Below are positions 1 to 9,332 of a stretch of 42,318 nt of DNA, piece by piece. This stretch comes from Pezizomycotina sp. ARF18 (Eukaryota; Ascomycota), in the NCBI GenBank assembly GCA_002224055.1, contig AZLU01000092.1, forward strand, positions 67,052 to 109,369, given 5' to 3'. The notes beneath the pieces were generated by a model. The model was not told the DNA's origin. It made no database searches and saw only the letters and a program-made list of their open reading frames with translations. Within the stretch, counting starts at the first letter, position 1; each line of letters starts with the position of its first letter. The position numbers were made by a program, and so were the translations under genes.

Positions 1-374
1 TGTTGTCGACTCGAGTTGGTGTTGAGCGCGTTGAAGCGGCTCACACCTGCGTATAGTAAGTCTAGAAGTTTTATCGATGCACTTAGCTTCAATCTGACTA
101 GCGATACACTGTTGGTTTTGTGGTCGGCTCTTACCTTGACGGTGAAGGCGACCCGTGGAGGCTTTCACTTGCCCTCAAGATTGCAGCAGTGATTTGGTAA
201 AAACCCTCACCGGACCAGAACTAGGTTCGCAGTATCGGCAAGAGCTTGGTGGCACCATTGTTGAATGTATAGTATATTTCGTGGTTAATTTCGATATCCA
301 AGTGGGGGTCGTATCGAGGAAGCAGTACTGGCCGCGGGCCTGATGGTCTTGGCGAGTTTCGCCCCGTGGCGGTG

Positions 375-1077
375 ATGGCCGATTTTAGCATAGTGTGTCT
401 CGATGATGAGGGATTATTTGATCCTCTTTCGCAAGTTAATAAGTCCCTCGCGGAGGGTGCGAGAGCTCGACGGCGGATGACGCAACCAGTGGGACTAACG
501 ATATCGGCGACGTACAAGACGACGTCCCGGACGCGCGCCGGGCTGACGACGTTGACCATGGAGACGAGCGTGTGCATTTTGACGGACTTGACTTCAGTAA
601 TCACGCTAGCGGGGGCGAACGTGACGACCACTGTCTCGACGCTATCGACGGCACAGTTCCGATAGCACCGATCTTGTAGACATCCTGGAGCGGAGACGGA
701 GGGGCTTGTCGGAAGACACGTTGGGGCTTCAATGGCGCCAATGGCTTCGGGCAGGTTCCTAACGTTCGACCCCGGCTTCCTTCTCCCATCCTTTGTACCA
801 CGGGCAGTTGCGGAGACTTCCAACATGTTTTCACCGTTGAAACCGAGATGGGGACGAAAGGAACGCCTTGGGGTGTATCTGACCTTAAGGAAATTGCTAG
901 TTTCTTTGACAATTTCATTATAACGTTCCTAGGACCACTTGGCAGTGTCATGTTGTTGCAGGCGACGATGAGCTGCTTGACACTGAGGTGTGGGCAAGCG
1001 GAGCGAGCTCGTGGGCCTGGTGGCTATCCTTAGAGTACCGCTTCAATTCAACAGTGCCAGAAGCAATGATGAAATAG
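375..1077 (+). CDS. Unidentified coding-like region, fragmented frame
   Basis: I do not recognise this protein. From an ATG at 375 one frame runs to about 460. A second plus-strand frame then gives a very acidic Asp/Glu/His-rich stretch (about 490-660), followed by another frame with a basic DILERRRRG segment near 673-700. A hydrophobic segment follows at about 850-950 (around FDNFIITFLGPLG), and a Trp-rich tail at 963-1077 ends in a TAG stop. The region is clearly more GC-rich than the spacers either side, and the frame switches resemble those in the identified genes of this window. It could be the 3' part of a gene with an upstream exon before 375. The long minus-strand ORF over the same bases looks like an antisense shadow. 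Confidence is low. Confidence 0.27.
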
Positions 1078-2036
1078 CACATCGGCCTGGGAGGTACCAG
1101 TGATCATGTTCTCGACGAACCGGGGGCATCAATGACAGTGATTTAGTATTTGGGGTCTCGCACTTCCATAGAGCGATGCGATCGTGATACCAGCCACCCG
1201 GACATCGGCGGCAACATCCGAAAGGCTCCAGAGGCGTACTCGGTCTTGGCCGGTACCTAGTTTGGCTCTCCGAGTGCTAAGGTGCTGGAACCAGGTTCAT
1301 AAGCCAAGCATCGTTGTCGCATGCTTCGGAAGATCTTGCAGGAGTAAGGGAGTGGTTCGCCGCGGTGGGGTGATTAAGGCCGAAGATATCGCCAAGCGTC
1401 AAAATACGGATCGGATCCGGAGGGTTAGGATAGGGAAATTTGCTTCGTGCTCGTTAGTAGTAAAAGAATAGTCATTATCCAAGCTACTTACGCAATTCTG
1501 TAAAGGTTGGTTACTCCGCCACTCTAACCAACCGCGTATTGGTTAGTGCCTTTATTTTCGAAAATTTGATGTTATCACAACCGGCACATCCCGCCGTCGC
1601 TCCAAATTAAAGCATCTTCTTTAGCTTCTTTTTTGTTTCAGTCCAGCCCGCTTCAATAGCGAGTTTTGGCATATTAGAATTGTTGTTTCTGAGACATGCG
1701 TCTGGCTCTTTGTGGTTTAAGGTATCCTGGCCGGTGAAATGTCAATCCTGTTATAGTTTAGTAAGTGTGAGACGAATCGATCTATATAAAAGAAAGGGAA
1801 CGAACGTGTGAACCGGTGATGTGGATGTCGTCAAAAAAATTTGGTGGTAGCAGCTGAGGGGTGCGCCCATCGGAGGCTCGACCTTGTAAGCCAATACGAA
1901 CCAACTTCATGAACATCCTTGGCATTGTGAGAGCAAAGTGCATTCTAAAGAATTATACGATATTCTAATAAAAACGTCAGAGAGAAAGGATAAATTTAAA
2001 GATCGAGAAAATAAAGATACCTTGGTCTGCGTCTTT
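1078..2036. other. Spacer without a recognisable gene
   Basis: Short open frames occur at 1184-1471 but resemble nothing I know. The sequence grows AT-rich after about 1480. It contains one compact hairpin (listed separately) and no clear tRNA or promoter. The part at 1184-1400 keeps the higher GC of the left edge and could hold a further exon of the neighbouring unidentified region. Confidence 0.5.
1505..1533. repeat. Hairpin, 9-bp perfect stem
   Basis: GGTTGGTTA at 1505-1513 pairs exactly with TAACCAACC at 1525-1533 across an 11-nt loop. A third copy of TTGGTTA follows at about 1539-1545. The hairpin lies at the border between the GC-rich left edge and AT-rich spacer. It is not followed by a T-run and eukaryotic genes do not use such terminators, so its role is unknown. 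Confidence 0.6.
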
Positions 2037-2246
2037 CTAATTGTTGATACTTGCATCGATCGATTCAAGTAGCCTCCTCGCGTCCTCACTCGAGATACCA
2101 TTAAAAACAATTGTATCTTCATCCGCAGGGTTTTTATTGATGAACTCCACAAGATGATGAAATAATTTTTGTAACTCTTTAGTTTTTTTATCGTGAATTT
2201 CGGATGAGGCTATGGAGCCTCCATTAGTGATAGTTATATCACACAT
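2037..2246 (-). CDS. Small hypothetical protein, 69 aa
   Basis: This is an uninterrupted minus-strand ORF starting MCDITITNGG and ending in SIDASINN. Its composition looks like a real soluble protein: mixed charged residues, an amphipathic central part (KELQKLFHHLVEFINK, about residues 23-38) and a second helix-like part (SSEDARRLLESI). It lies in AT-rich DNA, where chance ORFs are normally richer in Lys, Phe and Asn, and that favours a real exon. A possible GT donor lies just past the stop (minus AAG|GTATCT, near 2022), so the true gene may continue leftward if the stop is an indel artefact. I recognise no family. Confidence 0.4.
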   Translation of the reverse strand: MCDITITNGGSIASSEIHDKKTKELQKLFHHLVEFINKNPADEDTIVFNGISSEDARRLLESIDASINN

Positions 2247-2470
2247 CTCCGATGGTTAATTTTGTGTCTTTCTTTCCCTTGGTTTTTTTTTTTTTTCTCT
2301 TTCGATTTGAATAGTTTGTTCACGGAAAAAGGTAGTTGGCGGTCTGCGTTGTGAAGAAAAGGTGCCGCAGTAAAGAGGGGAGGATACTGATAAAAGTGGG
2401 AAACAAAGATTTCTCAAATACTTTTTTGAACGTTTATATAAAAAAAGAAAAGAAAAAGAGATTCCTTTCC

Positions 2471-2540
2471 AACCAAATTTTTTTTTTTTTTTTTTTTATA
2501 AAAAAAAAAATTTACGATTTCCTCAAGTGGACTCAAAACC
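2471..2540 (+). repeat. AT-rich dispersed repeat, copy A (partial)
   Basis: A long T-run followed by an A-run is joined to a unique tail (TTTACGATTTCCTCAAGTGG, then ACTCAAAA). The tail matches the tails of copies B and C: an AT core, then a pyrimidine-rich word, then AAGTGG-t/a-CTCAAAA. The CGGTTTAGTCTTGCCGA head seen in copy C is not present here. Confidence 0.45.
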
Positions 2541-2616
2541 AAAGCAGAAAATACCAAGTATTTTTTGGTTGTACTTTTAAGTAACGTTGACTCTTCTTAT
2601 TTTACAAGCAATCTCG

Positions 2617-2720
2617 TCTAGTCTTGCCGAAGAAGTAAATCAAAATTTTTTTAAATTTTTTTCAAACAAAAAATTTAAAATTACAATTTCCCAAAGTGGT
2701 CTCAAAAAAAAAAGAGGACC
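2617..2720 (+). repeat. AT-rich dispersed repeat, copy B
   Basis: The order is a TCTAGTCTTGCCGAAG head, an AT-only middle, ATTTAAAATTACAATTTCCC, then AAAGTGGTCTCAAAAAA and a short GAGGACC end. Head and tail words recur in the same order in copy C about 1.6 kb away. The copies differ mainly in the length of the homopolymer middle. Confidence 0.55.
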
Positions 2721-2987
2721 TTCAAAAAAATTTTTTTTCACCTCTTTTTTTACGGTTCAGGAAATGGTCCTCCTATTTGTTTCGTTATTCGGAATTCCTG
2801 GTTGAATTTAAAACGTTGAAGTATTGAGGAGCGGCTAATCTTGCCTCTGTAAAATATAGCTTCAGGTATATTTTCAAGTTCATTTTGTACCTACTTGTTT
2901 CATATGTTTAATATCTTTAAACTATTGATGGCAACAGCCATCATGTCGTGCTCCTGCATGCCGTCATGCCGTGCTGTTTTACGCCAC

Positions 2988-3059
2988 CATCATGGGATGT
3001 TGTTACAAAACCATCATAGGATGTTGCTACAAAATCATTATGAGATGTTGCAGATATAT
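2988..3059. repeat. 24-bp tandem repeat, 3 units
   Basis: Three adjacent 24-bp units start at 2988, 3012 and 3036, each of the form CATCATnnGATGTTGnTACAAAA. The third unit degenerates in its last third. They lie next to a CTA/CTG trinucleotide tract and the tRNA-like element. Confidence 0.75.
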
Positions 3060-3065
3060 TTTAGA

Positions 3066-3091
3066 CTACTACTGCTGCTGCTGCTACTACT
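3066..3091. repeat. Trinucleotide microsatellite (CTA/CTG)
   Basis: A mixed CTA and CTG tract of about 8-9 units. On the minus strand it lies downstream of the tRNA-like head at 3158-3224, where a simple-repeat tail of a tRNA-derived SINE would be expected. Confidence 0.75.
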
Positions 3092-3157
3092 AGCGTGTGA
3101 TGTGTGTATTAGTACTATTGCTATTTGGGTTAAGGGATTGCTTGCAGGAACAAACTC

Positions 3158-3224
3158 CATGTCATAGAACTTGAACCTCGAATCCTCCGCAGGTAGACCT
3201 GAATTACCGTTCGGCCATGCTACT
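3158..3224 (-). repeat. tRNA-Leu-like element (SINE head or tRNA pseudogene)
   Basis: Read on the minus strand, it starts GTAGCATGGCCGAACGG. That contains a good pol III A box (TGGCCGAACGG) and resembles the 5' half of class II tRNAs. ATTCAGGT follows, as in the anticodon loop of fungal tRNA-Leu(CAG), then a variable-arm-like part and a B-box-like GGTTCAAGTTC. The D arm is shortened, and neither the T stem nor the acceptor stem pairs properly, so it should not fold as a working tRNA. On the same strand a trinucleotide tract and 24-bp tandem repeats lie downstream. A decayed tRNA gene is the main alternative. Confidence 0.45.
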
Positions 3225-3399
3225 TCCAAGACCAAGCTATGTCGGCAAAAAACAGATTACTAAAATGAAAAAAAGAAAGAGAAAGAAACAGAGAGAGAGG
3301 GAAAAGTCTGACAACCAGTGAAACAGCAAAAAAGCAGTGGGGTCCTTCATGCGAAACCAAAAAAAAAAAAAAAAAAAAAAAAAGTCAAAGGGAGAGTCA

Positions 3400-4023
3400 T
3401 AAACAAGATCCCAACAATTAACACGCTCTCCGTTATGTTTATCTGGTCCTTGCTGCAGCGCACGGCGCTGACGCTCCTTTCTTCTTGAAAAGCTTTAAAC
3501 AGCTTGCACTCGTAATCCTGTACCGGACTTAGCATAACTGAGACGATAAAGAGGTTGATAAAAACGAAAGCAAAGGGAAGGTATACCTCCAAACATGGTC
3601 CATCTTCCTATGCCTAGATCTGGAGATCACGTCGCTCGCTGAAAGAGCTGTCCTCGGCATCGCGAGACCTTCGCGCCTGCATAGCTCGCGAAGGACGAGT
3701 CCATTCCTCCAAGGTCTTCGCAAAGAACATGCCTAATGATGAACCTTCGTGTCGACTACCTTGACGCATTACGAGCTTGCTTTCGAGGGTTTCGATTTTT
3801 TCACCGAGCTTCTTGTCGAGAGCCTCGATTTTCCGGCGAGGGACGTACGTTTCCATATTGGTGATCCTGTTGTTCGGTTGAGGAAGTAGCTCGTCACGAC
3901 AGTGTGACGGCTAAGAATATAAACAAGGATCAGTGGAAAGGACCCAGAAGATAGAATAGACAATGGAATATGAATTTGCAGCCAGAACTTACGAGCAATG
4001 AAGAGTGTCAGAATCGCGCTCAT
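3400..4023 (-). CDS. Unidentified multi-exon gene, coiled-coil segment
   Basis: The proposed start is ATG at 4023 (MSAILTLFIA, hydrophobic). A consensus donor GTAAGT lies at 3992 and an acceptor TTCTTAG before 3910. Exon 2 (3910-3614) encodes a basic then helical segment, PRRKIEALDKKLGEKIETL, a short coiled coil, followed by a charged Arg/Ser-rich tail. A second intron with GTATAC donor (3586) and CTCAG acceptor (3538) would join to a Gln/Arg-rich exon. Exon 1 and exon 2 do not keep one frame exactly, so a 1-nt indel or another first exon is needed. I recognise no family; the N-terminus suggests a membrane anchor. The 3' end is uncertain and lies near or before a 23-nt A-run at about 3360-3382. 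Confidence 0.38.
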
Positions 4024-4197
4024 GTTTCTAGTGTGTTGATGGCGTTTTTTTTTTTTTTTTTTAATTCTCTTCTTTGGGAACAGAACGAAATCGAGATCTG
4101 AGGGAGAAGGCAGGGATTGTTTGAACAGGTTGTGAACTTATTTGATTAGTTGATAGATGTCATCATGTGGCTTATTTAGTGTCCCTTTTTTTTTTTT

Positions 4198-4336
4198 CGG
4201 TTTAGTCTTGCCGAAACTATTGCGAACAAAAATCGGAATTTTTTTATTTTTATTTTATTTTTTTATTTTATTTTATTTTTTTAACCCAAGATTTAAAATT
4301 ATGATCTCATAAAGTGGTCCCAAAAAAAGAAGGGGT
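4198..4336 (+). repeat. AT-rich dispersed repeat, copy C
   Basis: The head CGGTTTAGTCTTGCCGAA follows a T-run. The middle is an (ATTTT)n-like tract, then GATTTAAAATTATGATCTCA and AAAGTGGTCCCAAAAAAA. Head and tail match copy B in order and orientation. The (AAT)n microsatellite starts just beyond its end. Confidence 0.55.
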
Positions 4337-4340
4337 TCAA

Positions 4341-4364
4341 AATAATAATAATAATAATAATAAT
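4341..4364. repeat. (AAT)n microsatellite
   Basis: About eight AAT units follow directly after the tail of AT-rich repeat copy C. Confidence 0.85.
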
Positions 4365-4818
4365 TCTTTTTTTTCTCCTGGATGGGCGTGAGGTATTGTA
4401 TACACGGAAATAGATCGTGAACTGCTGAACCTGATCTTTTGTTGCGATCTTCGGCCATTTAGGTATTTATCAAAGATTCCGTTTCATCCCAAATAAATAG
4501 ACATTATCGTCATAAACTTCCTATATTTATTCTTGCTAATTTCGATTCTCATTGCCAGTATCGTGTTTGGCTGATGAGAGGTTTTTTATTAAACTCGCAG
4601 GCACTTTTTTTTTTTACGGCTTATTTTCCAACTGAGACTTGAGAATTGCGTATCGTAAGAGTAGCTCTACTAAAGGCTCCCTCTCGAAGACGACATAGTT
4701 GTATAAAAGTGTGTATACTACTCTAGCTACGAAATTTGGTCGCTATTTTTGATGTAAACTGATTATTCCTTCATTTGACCAGGTTTGGCTATATGGAGCA
4801 TTCTCACTCTGGCCCACT

Positions 4819-7423
4819 TTGGAGGAACAGCAGCAATCTCGACGACGAGCAACATCGTCGGCGAAAAGCAGCCAAGATATTCTGGCAGAAGGTAGTCAGG
4901 GAAGCAAAGGCGGGATTATTCCGTACGGCGAAAATCGCAGGAACAAAAGCAAGGCATCTTCTGCTGGAGATACTGGAGCCGCAAGGGAGTTCGATAGCTC
5001 TGGTGCCGACGGTAGCGACACGGACCCTGAGATGCAACGGAGGGGCATTGCTTTGCCGTCTCCTAAAAAAGCATCATGGGTTAAAAAAGTTCACTTCCAG
5101 TTCCGTTCCGGTGGTGCTCTCGAGCCTTTCAGGCTTTTGAAATCCGACTTCAAAGGCAGGTTCCGAATATATCAAACGGACTGGTTTTTCAATCAACTAA
5201 TACTTGCAAGCGCCGTATACGTATCTTCACGAATCTGCTGCCTGGTATCACCTTTTCTAGCGATCTTTATGCGCTCACTGGCTCAAACTGGGGCACAATA
5301 GAGGTCGGTTCTCTCCACCGGAATTTGTGGAGTGATATTTGCACTGTCCGTATTTCCCTTTTGAAGTCGTCCTCGACCTTTTAAGCCCACATTTATCTCG
5401 TCGCGTATTATAATTGGGAAAAGAAATTACTTCCTTACGTTGCAGTCCTACCAATGCTCCAATGTCCTAACCCATACCTTTTCGCAGGTTCTCAGCACAA
5501 CCTCTTACAATCCTAGTGTAACAGGACCCTTTTGCATCTTATCAGAACGTATATACGATCTATGCAAGAATGAGTTTCACGTGAGTCCAAGTCCATCGTC
5601 AAAGAAATATATCCTTAGTATGCCTCGGTTCTGTGTAACTCTCGGAGAATAATCGTGGGCTCAAAAGCAGGCAATGCTAATCGTACTCTTTATTTTGTCG
5701 TACCTAAGGTCCCTTTCTCCCCTTTATGGCTTGGTCTTGCATTCACGCTACTTGGATGCATTGGCTTCTGGCGATCTTCATGCCATGATTGGACGATGAA
5801 ATATGTCACCGTCTTTTCCACGGAAATCTTGCACTACTGAACTCCGTGATATATTTCCACAAAGCGTCAGTAATAATACCCAAAATCTATAATTTCTAAG
5901 CATATAAATTCTAAATCGGAGCAAATATTATTTCTACAGTATTCAAGAGATCCAGAGAGCAAGGACAACACATCCTTCGCATCGTTCCTTTACTCCATTA
6001 TAGGCTGTATCGGCACGTTCCTTGTCCGCTGTTACACTCGCGAGTGCCCCAGGGGAAACCTCTCTTCCATAAGTACGTTCGCATGCTGCTTTCTGAATAT
6101 GGGCTGCGATTAGTATAGTCATATTCATCGGGCTACCACACGTTGGAGACTTGAAAAACCTGGACCAGGAACGACTGCCGGTGTCTAGTGAGTTAAGAAT
6201 TATGGTTTTTTGTTATATAAAAAATCCCACTTTATAATCAATATACGACGAAATCATTGCGGTCTTATTGGAAACATTTCTTTCGTTCATCTTCCTTGGT
6301 CCAAGTAAATATAAACTATATAATAGTTGTGAATTATACTTGCTAATGTTTTTTTTTTTTTCTTTTTTTTTTTTTTTAGCAACCTTTCGACCTACGAGCG
6401 AGGATCGAAGCGTTTTCTTCGTAAAATTCTGGCAGCTAGACGTCAGTTATATATTTGGAGCAGTGATTCCGGCGCAATAATTACGACGCTCTACTTCTTC
6501 GACGTAGAAGTATCGACATTTGCGCGACAGGTCCACGGTACAACATCCGGAACCCGTGGTTATGCGTGGGATGTTCTGCTTCTTGGTTGCACAACCGGCC
6601 TATGCGGGATCCTAGGAATCCCTCCGGCAAACGGATTATTGCCCCAGGCGCCGCTCCTTCGGAATCTTTGAGACACGCGAGAGGGTCTACGACAATGAAA
6701 CAGGACGGTAGCTACAGAATCGTCTATCGAGTGCATGACAGAGATGGAGCCATCTATTACACGCCTAGGAATATTGGCCTTACCAGCCCTCCTTTCATGA
6801 AGTTGCTCGGATTAAACGCCAACCAGCGTCCTGGCTGGCCTTTTCTTGTACATGGGCGAACAGTCGCTGAGCACAAAGTGGGTTTTATTTCATACATGTC
6901 AAGTTCTGAATCTACGAGAGATCTTCAAAGCTAATTTGGCTTCCTATCATCAAGCCCTATTCTATATCGAGTTGGAGATATATTGACGTAGGATCCCCAC
7001 CTTCTATCATTTTGAATGCATTTTGACTAACCGAGAATGTGATGTGTAAAGCCTGTCAAAGAGCTTCCTGCGCTACAGACACCATTCATGGATACAGAAA
7101 CATTCACCTCTATACATTTTCAGATAGTGGTCACAGGTGTGATATTCGGTGTCACTTTCACCCTGTAGCCCCGATTTCCCAATAATAATCGTATTATTCG
7201 TACCTCTTCGACTCCGCCTCATGACCAAATGGTGGACGAAGGATGAGCTGAATCGTGAGTATTCTCTTTAAAGTTCCATTTAAATACCCCTCTTGACTTA
7301 CCTTAGTCATGTATGAGTTAACTGAAAGACTTCGTAGATGTCGATGCTTGGGCTTGCCGTGAGGAGCAACTATATCCCGACCTTACACCGACGAATCCTC
7401 GAATCCACAATTTAGCTATCTAA
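4819..7423 (+). CDS. BOR1: BOR1-like borate/bicarbonate (HCO3-family) anion transporter
   Basis: A multi-pass plasma-membrane anion exporter of the SLC4/HCO3_cotransp family. The N-terminus is a Ser/Arg-rich cytoplasmic tail. The conserved core starts at about 5140 (GRFRIYQTDWFFNQLILASA), followed by FTNLLPGITF, GTIEVVLSTGICG, VTGPFCILSERIYDLC, PFMAWSCIHATWMHWLLAIF, IFIGLPHVGDLKNL, TFRPTSEDR, WQLDVSYIFGAVIPA, GILGIPPANGLLPQAPLHSE, PPFMKLLGL and the C-terminal VDAWACREE. Introns supported by splice sites and protein continuity: 5346-5487, 5581-5708, 5870-5939, 6188-6379, 6878-6954 and about 7256-7338. Several 1-nt frame breaks (for example near 5222, 5306 and 6472) interrupt the frame, but no conserved block is lost. 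The start was chosen as the first ATG of the Ser-rich frame. The stop is TAA at 7421-7423. A possible alternative last exon lies at 7586-7652. Confidence 0.9.
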
Positions 7424-9195
7424 AAAGTTTTTGATATTTCGATACTTTCTAGCCTTAGTTAGCTTGTCAAAGGCGGTTTTTGCCAATTTTGGAATCCGTT
7501 GGTCTCTTGTTTCCTTTGGCTTTTTTTTTTTTTTTTTCTCCTCGGAGGGTTCCTTGTCATTTGATCACCTTGCTTTCTTCTCAGGCGTTGCTGAACAGAG
7601 ATTTGATCGTGAGCCAAAGGAAATTATAAAAGATCTACCTTTGTACGGATAGTACCGTGTATCTAATAGGAGATGTACGCTGATTCTTCGGTTTACCTTC
7701 CTAAATAAAATATACCTATATCAGAGTAAGCACTTTAGAGCGAAATGGGTACCATATTTAGCATCGGCGATGAGCCACTTCTAGATGTACCTTGTATTTG
7801 CCGTAGACAAATAGCACTATAATTCTAGTAGTCTTCGGTTCTATCAGGTAATATACTATTAGCCTTTTACTTCCCCCTCTAGAACAAGAAGATACAACAA
7901 AAGCTCTAGTCTTGGTCGCGCACGATACTGGTCACTGCCTCTCCAGTTAATGTCGGATATGGGGGCGATGCGAGGCCCTCGTAGATCACGCCAGGCGCTT
8001 AAGTATGCCCGCCGCGACGAAACTCTGGCGTTTCGAATACTTTCAGACACACTTTGCTGTATCCGGGAATTTAGAGGATACAGTTGACCTCTTTCCCTAT
8101 AACTTTATTTAAGGATATAAATTGTGGATACACGCGTAATGGCACTTGCGCCTGCTACCTTCTCAAACGTTAAGAACGGTCTTTGTTTGATTCCCGTTGC
8201 CGGAACGCCCATATGAACACGTCTATTGCCGAGACATCGGCGAGATTGTCATTCGGTTTTTGATTCTCGTTTCCCCCCTTTTTTTTTTCTAGTAAATGCC
8301 TCTTGGGAGCAGTAGATCTATTATAGAACTAGTAATATTAATGTTGGTTAAAAATTTTACCTTTTGTTTTAATGGCCCAAGGGTTTCTCCTCCTTTTTCT
8401 TTTGTTTTAGCCTTGAGATATAGTGCTGCTAGGGCTCATCACTGTATATTAGCTAATATCCGCCTTGATTATATCGCATCGATGTCGCGACACAATGGCA
8501 TCGTTTTTGTCAAGTTATTTCCCAAAATTCGCGATGTTGTAGCTGTTTCAATCAAAAGGCCGGAAAGTAGCGTTTGAATTGTTGACAGTGTGCCCTTTCA
8601 TTAAGCTTATGTGTAGTTTGGTGATTACTGTAAGGTATCTCAAGAAGTACAACATGGGAAAGACTAATGTACTAGGTGAGAGAAACCTTAGGTTGATTGA
8701 GCTGGGAAGAAAGCTTGCTAGCTAAAGGAAAGGTAAGCTGCAGTGGATAGCCAAGGAATGCCCAGGAATGTGCGTGTGTATACAACAATTTTAATTTTTT
8801 ACCCATTAAAATTTTCATCGAAAACTTGTTCAGCAACCATAAATCCTCATAATCCCTTTTGCTCATTCCTCTATATTCTTTTCTTCCTCTTTCCCCTTTC
8901 TTCTCCATCGTCATCTGTTGAAATTATTATCTCCATCACCACAGTCGTTTACGAAATACACCATTCTTGTTCTTGTTGTCATCATACACCCTTATTTGAT
9001 AGCGATAGCCGCTGCGCATACTCACTGTATCTCCCTGCACTTCTACACACTTTTTTTTTCTTTTCGTTCTTTACCACTTCTTACATATACTGCTCTCGCA
9101 TTACGTCAACTCAAATATTTTACCATCTCAAAAATAATATATACCCTTCTTTGTATTCTGTCATCTTTCTTTTTTTATCATTTCCCGGTTTTTGG
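7424..9195. other. Long spacer between BOR1 and the Fic gene
   Basis: No recognisable gene. A CAG acceptor at 7585 followed by an in-frame charged stretch (VAEQRFDREPKEIIKDLPLY, 7586-7652) may be an extra BOR1 exon. A more GC-rich patch at about 7910-8070 is open on the plus strand (around SRQALKYARRDETLAFRILS) but matches no family I know. From about 8880 the plus strand is pyrimidine-rich, as expected of a fungal 5' leader running into the Fic gene. Confidence 0.45.
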
Positions 9196-9304
9196 TTGTC
9201 TCGTGCCCAGCCTTTCCCGCCAGGGCCAAAATTTATTGAGGCTGGCACGAGACAAGGTTTTGGTTTTATTGAAAAAAAAAAAAAAAAGAAAGAAAGAAAG
9301 AAAA
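9196..9304 (+). repeat. Hairpin element with A-rich tail, dispersed-repeat copy 1
   Basis: TTGTCTCGTGCCCAGCCT (9196-9213) and AGGCTGGCACGAGACAA (9239-9255) form a near-perfect inverted repeat with one bulged C and a 25-nt loop. The right arm is followed by GGTTTTGGTTTTATTG, an A-run of 15 or more, then (GAAA)n. The part CAGGGCCAAA ... CACGAGACAA recurs on the minus strand at 36143-36185, and the core TTGTCTCGT again at 29125. The element ends about 30 nt before the proposed Fic start codon, so it is probably in the 5' leader. A-tailed ends suggest retroposition, but this is inference. Confidence 0.6.
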
Positions 9305-9332
9305 GAACAGCAAAGTTTTCAGATAGTACGAT

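Larger units (their letters stand above)
2247..2987. other. AT-rich spacer with long A/T runs
   Basis: This stretch is dominated by T-runs (about 2285-2297 and 2478-2498) and A-runs, and carries two copies of the AT-rich repeat family described separately. The ORFs that cross it are low-complexity Lys/Phe/Asn strings and do not look like genes. It separates the 69-aa ORF from the tandem-repeat and tRNA-like block. Confidence 0.6.
4024..4818. other. Divergent spacer upstream of BOR1
   Basis: This lies between the minus-strand unknown gene and BOR1, so it should carry both promoters. It holds T-runs (about 4046-4062), copy C of the AT-rich repeat, and an (AAT)n tract at 4341-4364. A TTGTATAAAAG TATA-like box lies at about 4698-4708, some 110 nt before the proposed BOR1 start. 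Confidence 0.5.

Noticed and set aside
221-826. 201-aa minus-strand ORF
   Set aside because: Its Val/Ser/Pro/Arg-rich content mirrors the acidic plus-strand frame; it looks like an antisense shadow with no recognisable domain.
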